Notes: generated by a model from the letters alone, not told the origin. DNA of 64,000 bases from Symmachiella dynata (GCF_007747995.1 NZ_CP036276.1:1603001-1667000), one strand, 5' to 3'. Shown: positions 26,635-38,400, numbered from the stretch's first letter. Numbers and translations are program-made.

Positions 26635-28539
26635 TTATTCCGCGATCACGGCTTCGAAATTGGCGTCGTTGTCGGGACGTTCGTACCAATTGCGCGAGAG
26701 GAATCGCACGAGGATTTCCATCTGTTGGTCCGATAATTGATTCCCGATTGCGGGCATGGCATTGCGGTCGCCATAGTTGTGTTCCGCCCCCGGGTTGCTC
26801 AGGAAATCACGCAACCAAGCTTCGGAACCGTACCCCGTTAATCGCGGAGCCAATCCGATCGAACCGAGTTCTTCGTCTTCGCCTTCCGGCTGAATCGCGT
26901 GGCAGTCGACGCAGGCTTGGACGTTATCGTTGGAGTTTTCGAAGAACTCGCGTCCCTCGGTCGCCAGTTCTGCATTCACCGCGGCAATGTCCTGGCGTTT
27001 GCCTTGGGCGACTAAAAATTCCACGACGGAATCGATTTCTCGCTGCGACATACTCTCTACATTTTCATCGGCCCACAAAGCCATATCCCCTTCGGTGAAC
27101 CGCGTTCCCAATGGTTCGCCGTTGAAACTGGCTTCGACCGTGGGGCCAAAGTGAGCGGGACCGGCGGGATTGGTGATGAATCCCCGTATCCACTCGCGTG
27201 TGCCAAAATTTCCGAGGTCCGAAGCCGTTGCCGGTTCCTCAGGGACACCGTTCATCCCGTCGTGTGCATTGAATCGATGGCACCCTGCGCATTTTTTGGC
27301 AAATAGTTCCGGTCCGTGAATTTTGGGGTCGCTGCGCAATAACGCGACCGCCCCTTCGGAGCCGACTCCTTGCCGACCTTCGATCAGTTCCCGGATCCGC
27401 TCGGATTTCATGTGGGCATCGGCGACCGCCGCTTTGTAGGAATCCTTATCGCGGTCCTCATCAATTGCCAACCAGGTGAGTGTCATTGCACCGATGATCA
27501 GCGCGCTCATGTAGAGGAGGTTGAACCGATGTCCCAGTTTCCAGCGGCCGATGAACGGCATAAGAAACATGAACATCATGACGCCGCCGGGGATGTAAAT
27601 CGCGCCGTAGACTTCGTACTGTCCTTTGAAAAACTTCAAGAACTGAAACAGGAATAGGAAATACCATTCCGGCCGCGCAGCGGAATATTGTTCTGTGGGG
27701 TCGGCCGGAGCACCCAGTTCGGCGCCGAAGACTTCACCCAGTCGGCCCGAATCGGCCAACTCTTTCAACTCGCCGGAGTGCTGCGGGGCATTCCAGAAAA
27801 TCAACACCAACACGACCAGCAACACACCCAAGCACGCGACAGCATCTTTGAGAACTTGGTCGGGCCAAAATGTGGTTTCCGGAGCGCGATTCGGATCTTT
27901 GGCGGTGATCCCGTGGCGGCGAAACACATAGATGTGCAGCCCCAACAGTCCGATCAACAGTGTCGGCAGGACACCCGCGTGCAGGGCAAAGAACCGCGTC
28001 AGCGTATGGTGTCCATAGTTTGGTCCCCCCACGATGAGTCGCTGGATCTGCGGTCCCACGACCGGCACCATTGTGGAGAGCTTCGTGGCGACCTGCGTCG
28101 CCCAGTAACCTTTTTGGTCCCACGGCAGCAAATAACCGGTGAGTGACAGACCCAAAACGATCTGCATTAAAATCAAACCGAGCCAAAAATTGACTTCGCG
28201 GGGCGCCTTGTAGGCGCCGTCGATGATGATCTGCATGAAGTGCAGCGCCAATAGCACGATCATCGCCTGAGCGGTGAAATGATGCAGACCGCGGAGGAAC
28301 CAGCCGAATTGCATTTCGTACTGAATGTAGTACACGCTTTCCCAGGCCGTCTGCGAACTGGGGCTGTAACACATCCACAAAAACAGACCGGTGATCATCT
28401 GCACGGTGAAGGTGAAGACCAGCGTGCTGCCCCAAACATATCGCCAGCGCGCGCCGCCGGGAATCCGCTCGTAGAGCGTCTCATGGAGATAGGCGCGATA
28501 TCCGGTGCGATCATCAAACCAATTGGCCAACGCGTTCAT
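26635..28539 (-). CDS. Cytochrome b fused to two cytochrome c domains (bc complex)
   Basis: 634 aa. Residues 1-400 are a cytochrome b with about eight to nine membrane helices. Helix II has GLHHFTAQ and LLALHF for the b hemes, and the Qo-site motif PEWY is present (RPEWYFLFLFQFLKFF). Two c-type heme sites follow: CAGCH at about 417 and CVDCH at about 543, with distal Met candidates nearby. In the complex, cytochrome b oxidises quinol and passes electrons to the Rieske protein and then to c hemes. Fusing the c domains to cytochrome b replaces a separate cytochrome c1. Its start overlaps the Rieske stop by 4 bases. Homologues occur in planctomycetes and related phyla. Confidence 0.93.
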   Translation of the reverse strand: MNALANWFDDRTGYRAYLHETLYERIPGGARWRYVWGSTLVFTFTVQMITGLFLWMCYSPSSQTAWESVYYIQYEMQFGWFLRGLHHFTAQAMIVLLALHFMQIIIDGAYKAPREVNFWLGLILMQIVLGLSLTGYLLPWDQKGYWATQVATKLSTMVPVVGPQIQRLIVGGPNYGHHTLTRFFALHAGVLPTLLIGLLGLHIYVFRRHGITAKDPNRAPETTFWPDQVLKDAVACLGVLLVVLVLIFWNAPQHSGELKELADSGRLGEVFGAELGAPADPTEQYSAARPEWYFLFLFQFLKFFKGQYEVYGAIYIPGGVMMFMFLMPFIGRWKLGHRFNLLYMSALIIGAMTLTWLAIDEDRDKDSYKAAVADAHMKSERIRELIEGRQGVGSEGAVALLRSDPKIHGPELFAKKCAGCHRFNAHDGMNGVPEEPATASDLGNFGTREWIRGFITNPAGPAHFGPTVEASFNGEPLGTRFTEGDMALWADENVESMSQREIDSVVEFLVAQGKRQDIAAVNAELATEGREFFENSNDNVQACVDCHAIQPEGEDEELGSIGLAPRLTGYGSEAWLRDFLSNPGAEHNYGDRNAMPAIGNQLSDQQMEILVRFLSRNWYERPDNDANFEAVIAE

Positions 28540-29192
28540 GCTTCGGCAATCTTCTCGGCTGTGCCGGGGCGAAATTCTTGATATTTCACCCAGACTTCGT
28601 TTTTGTTTTTGATTTTGATTTCCAACGCATCCATCCCTCGCGCCGCCGGGCTGTCCTCATTGTCAATCTCGCCCGTCGGTTTGAATGAGCTGTTGTGGCA
28701 GGGGCATTGGAACACATGTCGAGCAGTATCGTAATCGACCGGACAGCCGACGTGCGGGCAAGTGACGTTCAATGCCAGCACTTCGTCCTCCGTCGCTCGC
28801 GATAAATAGACCGTTCCCACTGATTCATTGGGAAACATATTCCAGGCATCAACGCGGTCGTCGATGACTTGAAAACGTTGCGGCGGATCGCCCACGGGAA
28901 GTTCATCAAATGTCGCAACTTTGATAAAGCCATCGTCGTCGCCGTTGCCGCTGCCCTTCTTACGCGTACGGAGCGGATCCGTGAAGACGGCCAGACCTGC
29001 GGCAAAGGGAACCAACGTGACGATGCCGCCAATCACGACGGCCAGCGCTTTAGAAAGAAAATTACGCCGCGGTTCAGCTGCGACCGGCTGTGGAGATTCC
29101 GAGACCGGGAGCGGAGTTTCCGTGACCGGTTGCGGTGGATCATTCGGTTCAGGCATATCTAAGGGGTATGTCGATTTGGAATCGTCTGTCAT
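28536..29192 (-). CDS. Rieske iron-sulfur protein of the bc complex
   Basis: 218 aa. A Pro-rich N-terminal cytoplasmic stretch precedes RRNFLSKALAVVIGG, a Tat-like signal that also serves as the membrane anchor. The Rieske domain has both boxes: CPHVGC (C145, H147, C150) and CPCHNSSF (C163, C165, H166). C145, H147, C163 and H166 bind the 2Fe-2S cluster, while C150 and C165 form the stabilising disulfide. It takes electrons from quinol at the Qo site of cytochrome b, encoded directly downstream with a 4-base overlap. Box II reads HNSS where most have HGS, still within known variation. Confidence 0.95.
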   Translation of the reverse strand: MTDDSKSTYPLDMPEPNDPPQPVTETPLPVSESPQPVAAEPRRNFLSKALAVVIGGIVTLVPFAAGLAVFTDPLRTRKKGSGNGDDDGFIKVATFDELPVGDPPQRFQVIDDRVDAWNMFPNESVGTVYLSRATEDEVLALNVTCPHVGCPVDYDTARHVFQCPCHNSSFKPTGEIDNEDSPAARGMDALEIKIKNKNEVWVKYQEFRPGTAEKIAEA

Positions 29193-29669
29193 GATGAAAC
29201 TCCTTGACCAATCCGCTGGAATTGTCCGTGAACATCAACCGTTTTCTATAACGGTCATACTCAGAACACAGTACCAGCGTGGGAAGTATGTCGAGGATCG
29301 AACCGCGGGAGTGAGGACGACTCCGGTGAGGAGAGGTCCCGGTGTGTCAACACAGGGGTAGGCATTGGAGGGTTGGGTTGTGGCAGGTCAGTTCCGCCGG
29401 AAACTGCTCCGACGGAGACTATCATGACCTTTAGAACCGAGCGCCTGCAAGCCTACGCGTGAGATTCGTGTCTGTTACCTGAACGAATGCCCACATTATA
29501 AACCCTCTCGCATCGCTTGGCGAGCCTGCGTGGCAATTGGAATGACTACGCGTTGACGAAAGCGATATCAAAAAAGCATCTTCGCGAACCAAGTGGTCCG
29601 CGAAGATGCCTATCGAGGAGAAGACTTTATAATTATCGGCCACCCGTTTCTTATCCGGGTGAGCGGTTG
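29193..29669. other. Gene-free stretch with a terminator
   Basis: 477 bases upstream of the Rieske gene and downstream of the YHS-protein gene. No gene is supported. It holds the Rieske promoter region (not resolved) and the terminator at 29570-29609. Confidence 0.5.
29570..29609 (-). terminator. Rho-independent terminator of the YHS-protein gene
   Basis: GCATCTTCGCG (29576-29586) pairs with CGCGAAGATGC (29599-29609), 11 bp with a 12-base loop. On the minus strand it is followed by six T. It lies 61 bases past the stop at 29670. Confidence 0.85.
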
Positions 29670-31442
29670 TTATTCTTCCACCGTCTCCGGTGTTTTGATT
29701 TCCGGTGATTCGGCACTCGCCTGCTCAACCGCAAACTTCTTGGGCTGACGCATGAATGCGTCGTAGGTGACAGCCGAAGAGAACAGGTACAACCGGCCGC
29801 GGTACCAAGCCGCGAATTCCAGTGTGCCTTCCACTTCGCCGGCGCCCAGGGTGTACTTCACGACGTCGATTCCACCCTTGGACGGAGCGTATTCTTCGGG
29901 AGCTCGCTCAAATTCCGCTTTGGCTTCTGCGGAACTGAGTTGATACACCTTGGTGTCATGAACAGCTTCGAATTCCGGTTTCGCATCGACCAAGTCGCGG
30001 TCGTTTTTCAATGTGACCGGACAGAAGCCTTTCAAACCCGACAGTTCGGGGCGTGACAACAACAGCAGGCGTCGCTTCTCACGTCGCAAGGCTTCGCTGT
30101 CGACCCCGGCATTGAGTTGATCCAGGTGGATGTAATCGTTCCGTGTCGGAACCGGTTGCAACTTGGGTAGGTCAGTCTCGCCGCCGTCCAAGGACTCGCC
30201 GGTGTAGGGCGAAGTGGACTCGTCGGTGGCGACCTGCGTTTCCTCAGCAACTTGTGATTCCTCGGATTTCACAATCGGCTCTTCAAATTTCGGTTGTTCC
30301 GTGGGCCGGAATCCCTCATCGCTGGCCGGAGTGGTTTCCGCTTCAATTTCGGACTCGGCCAATTCCGGCAGTGAGTCTTCCGCGAACGGATCAAACTCAG
30401 CCTGCGACTCAACCGGCTCTTCGACAGCCGGCGTTTCCGCCAGCGTCGGCAACTCTTCTTCGAAGGCAAAGTCGAACTTTTCATCCGCTTCGTCCGCCAG
30501 TTCTTCGAGATCCTCTGTGACCTTTTGAACTTGTGCGGCGACCCGCGGTACTCCCGGGAACGGACGGGGGATGGTTGTCGGCGTCACGAGTTGCTGTTGT
30601 TGTGGCTGCTGTGATTGCGGCCGTTGAAACGGCATCTGGTTTGCCACCGCATTGGGCGGGACCTGTTGCTGCGGCGAATACGCTTGCGGGGGTTGGTACA
30701 CGTTGTGCGGTTGCTGCGCGTATTGTTGTTGCGGCGTGGCTTGGTATTGGCCCGGCGCATTCGACGGCAGTGTCGCTGGTTGTACTTGTTCACGTTCTTT
30801 GCGACGGAACGGATTCAGCCGGCTGAGGAATCCTCGGAAACCACCCCGTTTCGGTTTTTCCGGAGCCGGCGGAGTGACGTTTTGAGGAGCAGCCGTATAG
30901 GCCGGAGCCGTGTTGGCGACCGGTTGCTGCGGTTGTCCATAGCTTGGGTACCCGGCGGCATTTTGCTGAGCCGCATAGTTTGGCTGGGCCGCATAGTTTT
31001 GCTGCTGTTGTTGTGCCGCTTGGTATTGTTGTTGCTGGGGCTGTTGGATTTGTTGCATCTGCTGCGTTTGCGGCATTTGCATCTCCGGCAACCCTTGCTC
31101 TTGAGCCAATTGTTCCAGCGTCAACGGCGGCACCTCGCGGCCCTCGGCGCGGAACTTGGCTTCCAAAAGCTCTTGCACCGATTGACGTCGAGCGCCACCG
31201 GTTTGAGCAGTTTGTTGCCAGGGCTGTTGTTGCTGCGGCACGACGGCCGGTTGCTGCGGTTTGGATTTTTTCCGCGAGAACAGTCGGTAAAGCAAACCGG
31301 ATTTTTTCTTTTGCGGGGCCTGCGCTGGCACGGAATAACCGTTTCCAGACGACTGAGCGCGGGCTACATCCGCGTTCAAAAAGACTCCCGCGGCCGTTGT
31401 TGCCAACGCGACGCAGAGTGTGAATCTCATTCGTGATTTCAT
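29670..31442 (-). CDS. Exported Gln-rich protein with C-terminal YHS-like domains
   Basis: 590 aa from the ATG at 31442; the frame opens at 31574 but the signal peptide (SRMRFTLCVALATTAAGVFLNADVARA) fixes the later start. After a Lys-rich stretch comes a long low-complexity region of Gln, Pro, Ala and Tyr (runs such as QQYQAAQQQQQNY), then an acidic Glu-rich region. The last 120 residues carry two YHS-like units: LKGFCPVTLKNDRDLVDAKP with VYQLSSAEAKAEFERAPEEYAP, and a second copy around AAWYRGRLYLFSS ... MRQPKKFA. YHS domains often bind metal (Cys/His). Prion-like low complexity suggests assembly or surface localisation, which is inference. Confidence 0.85.
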   Translation of the reverse strand: MKSRMRFTLCVALATTAAGVFLNADVARAQSSGNGYSVPAQAPQKKKSGLLYRLFSRKKSKPQQPAVVPQQQQPWQQTAQTGGARRQSVQELLEAKFRAEGREVPPLTLEQLAQEQGLPEMQMPQTQQMQQIQQPQQQQYQAAQQQQQNYAAQPNYAAQQNAAGYPSYGQPQQPVANTAPAYTAAPQNVTPPAPEKPKRGGFRGFLSRLNPFRRKEREQVQPATLPSNAPGQYQATPQQQYAQQPHNVYQPPQAYSPQQQVPPNAVANQMPFQRPQSQQPQQQQLVTPTTIPRPFPGVPRVAAQVQKVTEDLEELADEADEKFDFAFEEELPTLAETPAVEEPVESQAEFDPFAEDSLPELAESEIEAETTPASDEGFRPTEQPKFEEPIVKSEESQVAEETQVATDESTSPYTGESLDGGETDLPKLQPVPTRNDYIHLDQLNAGVDSEALRREKRRLLLLSRPELSGLKGFCPVTLKNDRDLVDAKPEFEAVHDTKVYQLSSAEAKAEFERAPEEYAPSKGGIDVVKYTLGAGEVEGTLEFAAWYRGRLYLFSSAVTYDAFMRQPKKFAVEQASAESPEIKTPETVEE

Positions 31443-31941
31443 CTCCAACCCTCTCCTCGACTTTGTTGAAGTTCCGGACAATTTTCGCTGGTTGGAATTC
31501 GACGGCTGGTCCGCCTGAAAACTCCGTCTCCATCGACGGTCTGCAAAACGCTTCCAACGCAATCTCATTCTCAATCAACGTGCCGTAATCGTGTCCGGCG
31601 TGTCTTGGTCGGCACCGGCCAAAGTTCAAAATGTCTTTCGCTCTTATCGTCGAACGGCTGCATCGATTTTGACGGCTATGCTGATCGCAGGTCCGGTTTC
31701 GGCATGAACAAAAGGCATTGCCCGAATAACCGGAATAACCGGCAAGGTTTGCGCAGGTTGCCGCAGGCAATGCGGCAGGGAGAGGTGAAACAGCGGCAAC
31801 CGCTGTAATGCTAATGGTTTATACCCATCATCAGCGAAGCAAACAGGCGGTTTTAGTAGCTATGAGATGGCCGTTTGTCTTTTAACGCGGCGATCTCAAT
31901 TGGCGCGTGCCTTGCAGGCACGACGCGACTGGGAGCATGAC
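31443..31941. other. Gene-free stretch
   Basis: 499 bases. No supported gene. A hairpin CGTGCCT-TGC-AGGCACG (31906-31922) sits 20 bases past the kinase stop and may help end its transcript; no T run follows on the minus strand. A short direct repeat of CCGGAATAA (about 31727-31745) is also present. Confidence 0.4.
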
Positions 31942-34900
31942 TCACTTGTTAGCCGGCTCCACCGGCGATTCAACAGCCGCCTTATGCGGGTCTGTTGGAC
32001 GGGGGTTTGTCGCTCTTGAGTCTGTTTTAGATTCACCGCTGATCCGCTCGATTGCGGACTCGGCAACCGGTTTCATCGCGCCGTCGTAAGTTTCCACACG
32101 TTTTTGAATTTCCGGCAATGCCGCCTTGGCTGCCGGACCAATCTGGCCAAGTGTTTCGACAATCTCTACCTCGATCTCATCCTGGTCTCCGGAAACGCTT
32201 GTATGGCTGCCATTTTTCATTTGAAAGTGCGTTTGATACTTCTTCAGTAACTTAATCAATTTCGGCACGGCGGGGGCGGCATCAGCTCCGAGCTTTCCCA
32301 ATCCATACAGCGCGACACGCACGGTTTCATCCGTATCCAATTCGTCGCGTTTCAACTCACGAGTCAGTTCCTCCTCATAAATCTGAAACATCTTTTTGGG
32401 GTCAGCCTCTATTTTGATGAGGAGGTTCATTGCGCTGCATCGTGTGCTCAAATCATCGTCTTTGAACGCACCGAATAGATTTGCTTCGAGATTCGGCAGC
32501 GTTCGAAATCGTTCAAATAACTCCTGTTTGGGTAGTTTTTTGAGTCGGGTTCGAAAAGCATTTTTATCCGTTTCTAAATCAGTCGCACCTATAAACGGAT
32601 TATATCCGCTTAATGGAAATTGAATTTCCAGGAGTCGGTGAATTTCATTGATGGACAAAGTGCGCACGGTCGCGTTTTCGTCCCCAATCGCTGCGACGAG
32701 GATCGCAAATGGAGGTTCCTGGGAGTATTGCGAAATCGCGGCAATCGCTTCGCGTCTAACAATCGCATCTTCGTCGCGGATTCCCTTTTCAAGATGCGGT
32801 CGCAGGATATCGAACAGTTTTGCTTGCTTCTCCAAGGACGGGTGAGCTTGTTTTTCTAAAGGCGAATAACCGGCGAGGTGAAGATAGGATCTCAACAGGT
32901 TGAACGCGCAGCGCCGTCGAATATCGTTGCCATCGGATAAATTTTCCATAACAACACTGGGTACCTTCGTGCCCGTGCTGCGAACCAATGAGCTAAAACT
33001 GGCTTCGAGTTCCTCTTGCTCTTGTCCCAGCCAAAGGGGCGAATCCGCCGAATGGGCCAAATCAAGGTACTCGAACTGGGAGTTATCATATTCACTCGCC
33101 ATGTCGATCAGCACGAGAAAAGCCCTTTGTGGATCATCTTTACCCAGCGTCATGATCGGCGTCAGTCCCTTAGCACGCTTTTCCGGGTTCTTCTCCGTCC
33201 GCAACAAAACAATCCACTCATCCAACGTCTTACCATCATAAACCGCAGCGCCGTCGTTCTTAGCCGCTGGGGCAACCTTAGTCGTCCCCAACGAAACATT
33301 CCGCACCCCCGCCTTCTTGCACATCTCGATTAATGTGTTGACAGCTTCAAAGCGAACTTCCGCCGCCGCATCAATCCGCACAGCCACACCCCGCTCGCCC
33401 GCTTGTTTGACTTGTTCGGCGAGCAGCGTTTTGAGTGCCTGCCGGTCGTAAGGCTTGTCGCCTATGCTGAGTTTGCCATCGGCGGAGACTTTGATTGTTA
33501 ACGATACAGCCGACTGGTTTTCGAAACTGCTACGATTCTGCGAGGCGGTGAGTACATCCCATTGTGATTTGAGCCCCTTAAGCGCCGCTTCCGCTGCGGC
33601 GCGGACTTGCGGATCTTTGTCTTTGAGTGCCGTTTCGTAAAGCGCCGTTGCCGGTTTGACGTTGGCTCGTAACGCACCTAATAGCTGCAAGATGGCAACG
33701 CGGCGGCTGACATCGGCATCCTGATAGAGATGCACGAGTTCATCAACGATCAGAGCACTTGCGGGGAATCCACCGAGCCCATTGCTGAAGGAAACCATTG
33801 CGCTGTGCCACCGCTCTCTGTCCGGTTCCTCTGCACTCTCCAGTTTTCTGACAATCGCTATCGTCACTTCTTTGGGAAATTTGTCAAACTCCTCTAGTCG
33901 GATATGATTTAGTCGGGTACGAGAGCGGTTTCGCCCCTTGTTCTCAAGTGGCCGTGTCTCAATCGCGGCAATTACGACCGGCAATAGCTCTGGTGACTCT
34001 TGAGAGAATCTCAGCCGGTTGTCCAGAAACTTCATGACGTCGCGGCTAACATTTTCGTCATCACTCCCCAGCGCTTTCAGCAGCGCCTCGTTGAGTTGTT
34101 TCGGATCGGACTGCGTCGATTGAATCCCGCGCCATGCAGATCGACAAATTTCGCTGTCCGGTGAAGCTATGCCCGCCAGAAACAGCGGCAATGCGGCATG
34201 CGCTCTATTGTCTCCCAGCGCTGCCAGATTTTGAAAAGCGTCGTAACGCACGTTCTGATCTTTGTCGGTCTCGTACATCCGCATCAGTATCGGCACCGGC
34301 GATGGGCCGTTCGTCTGGACCTTCGCCAATCTCGCTAACAGTTCGATCAACTTCATACGAACGCGGACGGCGGGGTCGTCGGCCAATTTGAAGATCCGAG
34401 TAAGCGTCTTGTCTCTGTAATGTGGATCGTGGCGGGCCACCAAGGGATTGTTCAGGACAAATATCGCAAACAACCGCGTTCCCGTATCGTCGGAATCGAG
34501 TTTGCCGAGGGTCGTTTTCCGGACAATTTCGACATTTTCCATCCGCTCGATCGCCTGCAGGGCGGCGCTGACGACGTGGCGGTCATCGTCATTTTGGCGT
34601 TCGATCGAGTGGCTCGCTCCCATTTCGAAAACGATCTCCAAAGCCCGCGACGCATTTTCAGCCGTCCCCAAAGCAACGAGCGCTTTGATGCCTTCGATCT
34701 GACGCTGCGGCGACTTATCGGTTTTAAGTAGCGTCACCCATTCATCAAAGGTTTTCCCATCGTAGACGGGGCCAGCGGCCACCGTCTTCTTGTCCTTGGG
34801 TAGTTCGATAACTTCGCCGGTGATTTGTTTGATGGCCCGGACGGCCGCATTGCGGATGTGCGCGTTGTCATGTTTTAGGAACTCTTTGATCGTCGGCACC

Positions 34901-37900
34901 GCCGTTTTAGCACTTGGACCGATGGCCCCCAGAGCGACAATCAGACGCAGGGGCGCATTATCAAGGACACCACCTGACTCAGGCAAACTTGTTAAAATAT
35001 CATCTGGTTTCAGCGTTGTCCGATCACATCGCTTGAGTGATTCTACGAGCACCGGCACTGCCTGCGCTGCTTTTGGCCCCAATACCTCCAAGCATTCAAT
35101 GGCGGCGCTCATCACCTGCGGATCCTTGTCGCCGACGGCCTCGGCTAACACCGTGAGGAGTTTGTCTTGATCTATGGCGACCCGCAACAAGGCTGCCAAT
35201 GCAGCGGCCTTGACCCATGAGTCCTTATCTTGCAGCATCTCATTCAATCGGGGGACAAGCAACTTCGCGTCGTCTGGACTGATGTCGCCATTGATTCCCA
35301 TCCTTGATACTGCCTCGACGGCTCGGCGTCGAACGGTTTCAGACTGATCACCGAACGCAGCAATCAGAATCGGAACGGAATCATGGCCATAGCGACCAAC
35401 CCAGGCCATGGTTTGAAATCGTACGAATTCATCGGAATCCTCCGCCGCTTTCTTCGCCGCCTCGATCGGCGGAACATCGTCCTGGTATAGATCCATTAAG
35501 CCGGTAGCGAACCTGCGTTTCTTAACGTCTTTGTCCCCTAACGCTTGGAGAACTGCGGTGGGGATTTGGGATGGTGAAAGCCTTTCGATCGCCTTGATAA
35601 TTGCGATCCAAGTCGCCCTAGGCTCGTCCCGGTTCTCAAACTCCTCCATGTTTCTAGGGTCGTAATCGCTGCCTGCGTCGATTAGCGCGGCGATCGCTTT
35701 TTCGGGTTCATCCACTCCCAATGTTTCAATGGGCATGATTGCCGTGCGCCGCATCGCGGCACTCCGTTGCGTCTTTAATAACGCAATCCATTCATCGAGC
35801 GTCTTATCCCCATAAACCGGCCCCTTCGCCGTTTTGTTGCTCGGCGTTTTGTTGTCCTGGGGCAGTTCGATAATTTCGCCGGTGATTTGCTGAATCGCCT
35901 CGACGACTGCTTTGCGGACATCTTTGTGTTCGTGCTGAATAAATTCCTTAATCACCGGAACGCCACTCTTGGCGTCGGGGCCGATCGATCCCAATGCTCT
36001 TATCAATCCTGCTGGTATCGGCTCAGTAAAGCTCAGTTCGCTGCCCCCGCTCGTTATGATCGGTGCAACTTTCTTGCGGTTCCGCGATTTTAGTGCGTCA
36101 GTTAGGGCCGGTACGGCTGCTGCCGCTTTGGGGCCTAACGTTCTCAACACGTCAATCGAGGCGACTTGGACCTGAGGTACCGGGTCGTGGAGTGCGGCTT
36201 CTAATACGGCCAACAACTTCTGATCGTCGCTCGCAACACTTGGTAAAACCCATAATCTGCTTTCCCTAACCTTGGCACTCTTATCGTCCACCATGTCGTA
36301 AATTTTTGGTTCAAGAATGCGCGCATCTTCGGGAGTTAATGTTTTGTAATAAGAAGCCATTAGGCTGACGGCCGAGACCGCCGCTCGACGAACCTTATCG
36401 CTCTCGTCATCTAATGCGACGATCAAATCAGGAATCGCAACCGATCCGTACTGCGCAAGCCAACCCACGGCATCTCTGCGAACATTTTCATCGGGGTCCT
36501 TTGCCGCCGTTCTCACTAAAGTGATCGGAGGGTCATTGTCCCAGTGATGACGAATAAACTGTGCGGCGTACCGACGTTTTTTCACGTCGGAGTCCTGCAA
36601 TGCGTCTAGTAGTGTTGAAGGAATTTGGTCAGGCGAAAGCTTCTGTATTGCCTGAATAATTTCTTTTTGGAGGTAGCTTTTATTGTTATAGTGAGAAGTG
36701 GAGGAGTCGTTTTCAACACCGACTTTAAACAATGCTGCGATTGCCTTGTCCGGTGCATCGATACCCAATACCGTAATCCCGGGGATCGCTTTCGAGCGTT
36801 GTGGCACACTTTTTTCCATCAACAACAATTCAAGCCATTCCTCCAGCGTCTTCCCCTCATAAACCGGCCCGCTCGCCACCACCGCCTTAGCTCGAGCCGG
36901 GTCACGTTCAATCGTCACCACCGCTTTCCCATCCCGCGTGAGCGTAAACACCCCGTCCTTCACGCGTAGGCCATCGGTCTTGCCTAGCAACTGCACTTCG
37001 TAACTGCCGCTGCGGAATTTCCATTGGTTGTCTCCTTTGTCGATCTCCAATTCGTCGAGCGCGTCGTACAGCTTGCCGGTCCGTTTGACGAGGACCTGGA
37101 CGTCGTCGACGTTGCTGTGGATCACAATTTGCCCTTTGTCGGTCTCGACATAGATCGCAAAACCGGCCAGCGCCATTCCCAGCAGTGCCGCTGCCGCGAT
37201 CACGAAACGGCCCAGGCGGCCGCCGAAACGTTTGGGGGGCGTCATGGTTCGTGAGGGGGCATCGGCGGCGGCAGCGAGGGCGAGTTGTTTGAGATTGCTT
37301 TTCGCCGCGAACGGTTTGAGAGCCTCGGCAACGTCGGCCGGCGTGGCGTAACGTTGATCGGGATTCGGCGCTAGCATCCGCTCGATGACTGCTGCGACTG
37401 GTTTAGGAATGTCGCCGCGGATCGTGCGGATGTTGGGGACGGGCGGAATCGATTCGCCCGGCAGCCGGAATCGCGATTGCGAATCGGTCGCCGGGGCGGA
37501 GCCGCAGAGTAGTTTGTAGAGCGTTGCGCCCAGCCCGTAGATGTCGGCGCGGATGTCGACCGCATGGGTATTGTCGAGTTGCTCGGGGGCCATGTAGTCC
37601 AGCGTCCCCATCACCTGCCCGGTGCCGGTCAGGTCGCTGGTCGCCGGTTCCTCCGGTTGCAGCAGAGCGATGCCCAAATCCAGCAGCTTGACGTTTCCGT
37701 CGCGGGTGAGCATCACGTTCGACGGTTTGATATCGCGGTGCACGAGGCCGTGCTCGTGAGCGTGCTGCAGGGCGAGCGATACCTGCAGCACTAACTCACT
37801 TGCCTCGGCGACCGGCAACGGACCACAGCGTCGCGATAACCGCGACAGGTCGATGCCGTCGATGTATTCCATGACTAAATAATGTCGGCCCTCCGCTTCT

Positions 37901-38400
37901 CCCGCGTCGAGCGCGCGGACGATATTCGGATGAGCCAACTTGCCCACCGCCTGCATTTCCCGTGAAAACCGATCGACGGCGGCGGGGTCCCCCAATCGGT
38001 GGTCGGCCAGCACTTTGAGTGCCACTATTCTCTTCAACCGCGAGTGCAGGGCCTTATAAACGGTCCCCATGCCCCCTTGGCCGATTTTTTCCAACAAATC
38101 ATATTCGCGCACAGTGCCTAACACTGTGCAGGAGTTTTGTGACTCGGATTCCGGCAACGACAACCGCATCGCGGCAACGGCTCGTTGTAGTTCCGGCTCC
38201 TGCTCAAATAATTCCTCACCCAGCGGCTGCCGTAGAGCAAACATCAGGGAATCGGAATCGTCATCCAACTTGTTAACAGCGGTGTCGCAATCGACGCAAG
38301 TCTCTATGTGCAAGGAGATTTCTTCAATTTCCTGGGCGGAGAGCTTCCCGCTGAGGTAGTCCGAGAGTTGTTCGCTAGACGGGCAAGTGGTGAGCTGCAT
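31942..38400 (-). CDS. Giant Ser/Thr protein kinase with HEAT repeats and an ExbD-like insert
   Basis: 2,152 aa from the ATG at 38400, which has GGGAG 5 bases upstream; an ATG at 38412 is the alternative. Order: an anti-sigma-type zinc finger (H31-x3-C35-x2-C38); a PKN2-type kinase ([25 protein letters not shown] near 220, DLG, MAPEQ); one membrane helix near 400; a beta-rich segment; then four modules that each open with PVYxGKTLxEW (about 511, 857, 1207 and 1717) followed by HEAT repeats. Residues about 1628-1708 look like the periplasmic domain of ExbD/TolR ([20 protein letters not shown] ... [14 protein letters not shown]). The long C-terminal part should lie outside the inner membrane and sense something. 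Catalytic residues are intact. Single-gene unit. Confidence 0.92.
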   Translation of the reverse strand: MQLTTCPSSEQLSDYLSGKLSAQEIEEISLHIETCVDCDTAVNKLDDDSDSLMFALRQPLGEELFEQEPELQRAVAAMRLSLPESESQNSCTVLGTVREYDLLEKIGQGGMGTVYKALHSRLKRIVALKVLADHRLGDPAAVDRFSREMQAVGKLAHPNIVRALDAGEAEGRHYLVMEYIDGIDLSRLSRRCGPLPVAEASELVLQVSLALQHAHEHGLVHRDIKPSNVMLTRDGNVKLLDLGIALLQPEEPATSDLTGTGQVMGTLDYMAPEQLDNTHAVDIRADIYGLGATLYKLLCGSAPATDSQSRFRLPGESIPPVPNIRTIRGDIPKPVAAVIERMLAPNPDQRYATPADVAEALKPFAAKSNLKQLALAAAADAPSRTMTPPKRFGGRLGRFVIAAAALLGMALAGFAIYVETDKGQIVIHSNVDDVQVLVKRTGKLYDALDELEIDKGDNQWKFRSGSYEVQLLGKTDGLRVKDGVFTLTRDGKAVVTIERDPARAKAVVASGPVYEGKTLEEWLELLLMEKSVPQRSKAIPGITVLGIDAPDKAIAALFKVGVENDSSTSHYNNKSYLQKEIIQAIQKLSPDQIPSTLLDALQDSDVKKRRYAAQFIRHHWDNDPPITLVRTAAKDPDENVRRDAVGWLAQYGSVAIPDLIVALDDESDKVRRAAVSAVSLMASYYKTLTPEDARILEPKIYDMVDDKSAKVRESRLWVLPSVASDDQKLLAVLEAALHDPVPQVQVASIDVLRTLGPKAAAAVPALTDALKSRNRKKVAPIITSGGSELSFTEPIPAGLIRALGSIGPDAKSGVPVIKEFIQHEHKDVRKAVVEAIQQITGEIIELPQDNKTPSNKTAKGPVYGDKTLDEWIALLKTQRSAAMRRTAIMPIETLGVDEPEKAIAALIDAGSDYDPRNMEEFENRDEPRATWIAIIKAIERLSPSQIPTAVLQALGDKDVKKRRFATGLMDLYQDDVPPIEAAKKAAEDSDEFVRFQTMAWVGRYGHDSVPILIAAFGDQSETVRRRAVEAVSRMGINGDISPDDAKLLVPRLNEMLQDKDSWVKAAALAALLRVAIDQDKLLTVLAEAVGDKDPQVMSAAIECLEVLGPKAAQAVPVLVESLKRCDRTTLKPDDILTSLPESGGVLDNAPLRLIVALGAIGPSAKTAVPTIKEFLKHDNAHIRNAAVRAIKQITGEVIELPKDKKTVAAGPVYDGKTFDEWVTLLKTDKSPQRQIEGIKALVALGTAENASRALEIVFEMGASHSIERQNDDDRHVVSAALQAIERMENVEIVRKTTLGKLDSDDTGTRLFAIFVLNNPLVARHDPHYRDKTLTRIFKLADDPAVRVRMKLIELLARLAKVQTNGPSPVPILMRMYETDKDQNVRYDAFQNLAALGDNRAHAALPLFLAGIASPDSEICRSAWRGIQSTQSDPKQLNEALLKALGSDDENVSRDVMKFLDNRLRFSQESPELLPVVIAAIETRPLENKGRNRSRTRLNHIRLEEFDKFPKEVTIAIVRKLESAEEPDRERWHSAMVSFSNGLGGFPASALIVDELVHLYQDADVSRRVAILQLLGALRANVKPATALYETALKDKDPQVRAAAEAALKGLKSQWDVLTASQNRSSFENQSAVSLTIKVSADGKLSIGDKPYDRQALKTLLAEQVKQAGERGVAVRIDAAAEVRFEAVNTLIEMCKKAGVRNVSLGTTKVAPAAKNDGAAVYDGKTLDEWIVLLRTEKNPEKRAKGLTPIMTLGKDDPQRAFLVLIDMASEYDNSQFEYLDLAHSADSPLWLGQEQEELEASFSSLVRSTGTKVPSVVMENLSDGNDIRRRCAFNLLRSYLHLAGYSPLEKQAHPSLEKQAKLFDILRPHLEKGIRDEDAIVRREAIAAISQYSQEPPFAILVAAIGDENATVRTLSINEIHRLLEIQFPLSGYNPFIGATDLETDKNAFRTRLKKLPKQELFERFRTLPNLEANLFGAFKDDDLSTRCSAMNLLIKIEADPKKMFQIYEEELTRELKRDELDTDETVRVALYGLGKLGADAAPAVPKLIKLLKKYQTHFQMKNGSHTSVSGDQDEIEVEIVETLGQIGPAAKAALPEIQKRVETYDGAMKPVAESAIERISGESKTDSRATNPRPTDPHKAAVESPVEPANK

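Noticed and set aside
30533-31436. Long plus-strand frames opposite the Gln-rich gene
   Set aside because: They mirror CAG/CAA repeats and are Leu/Arg- or Cys-rich without structure.
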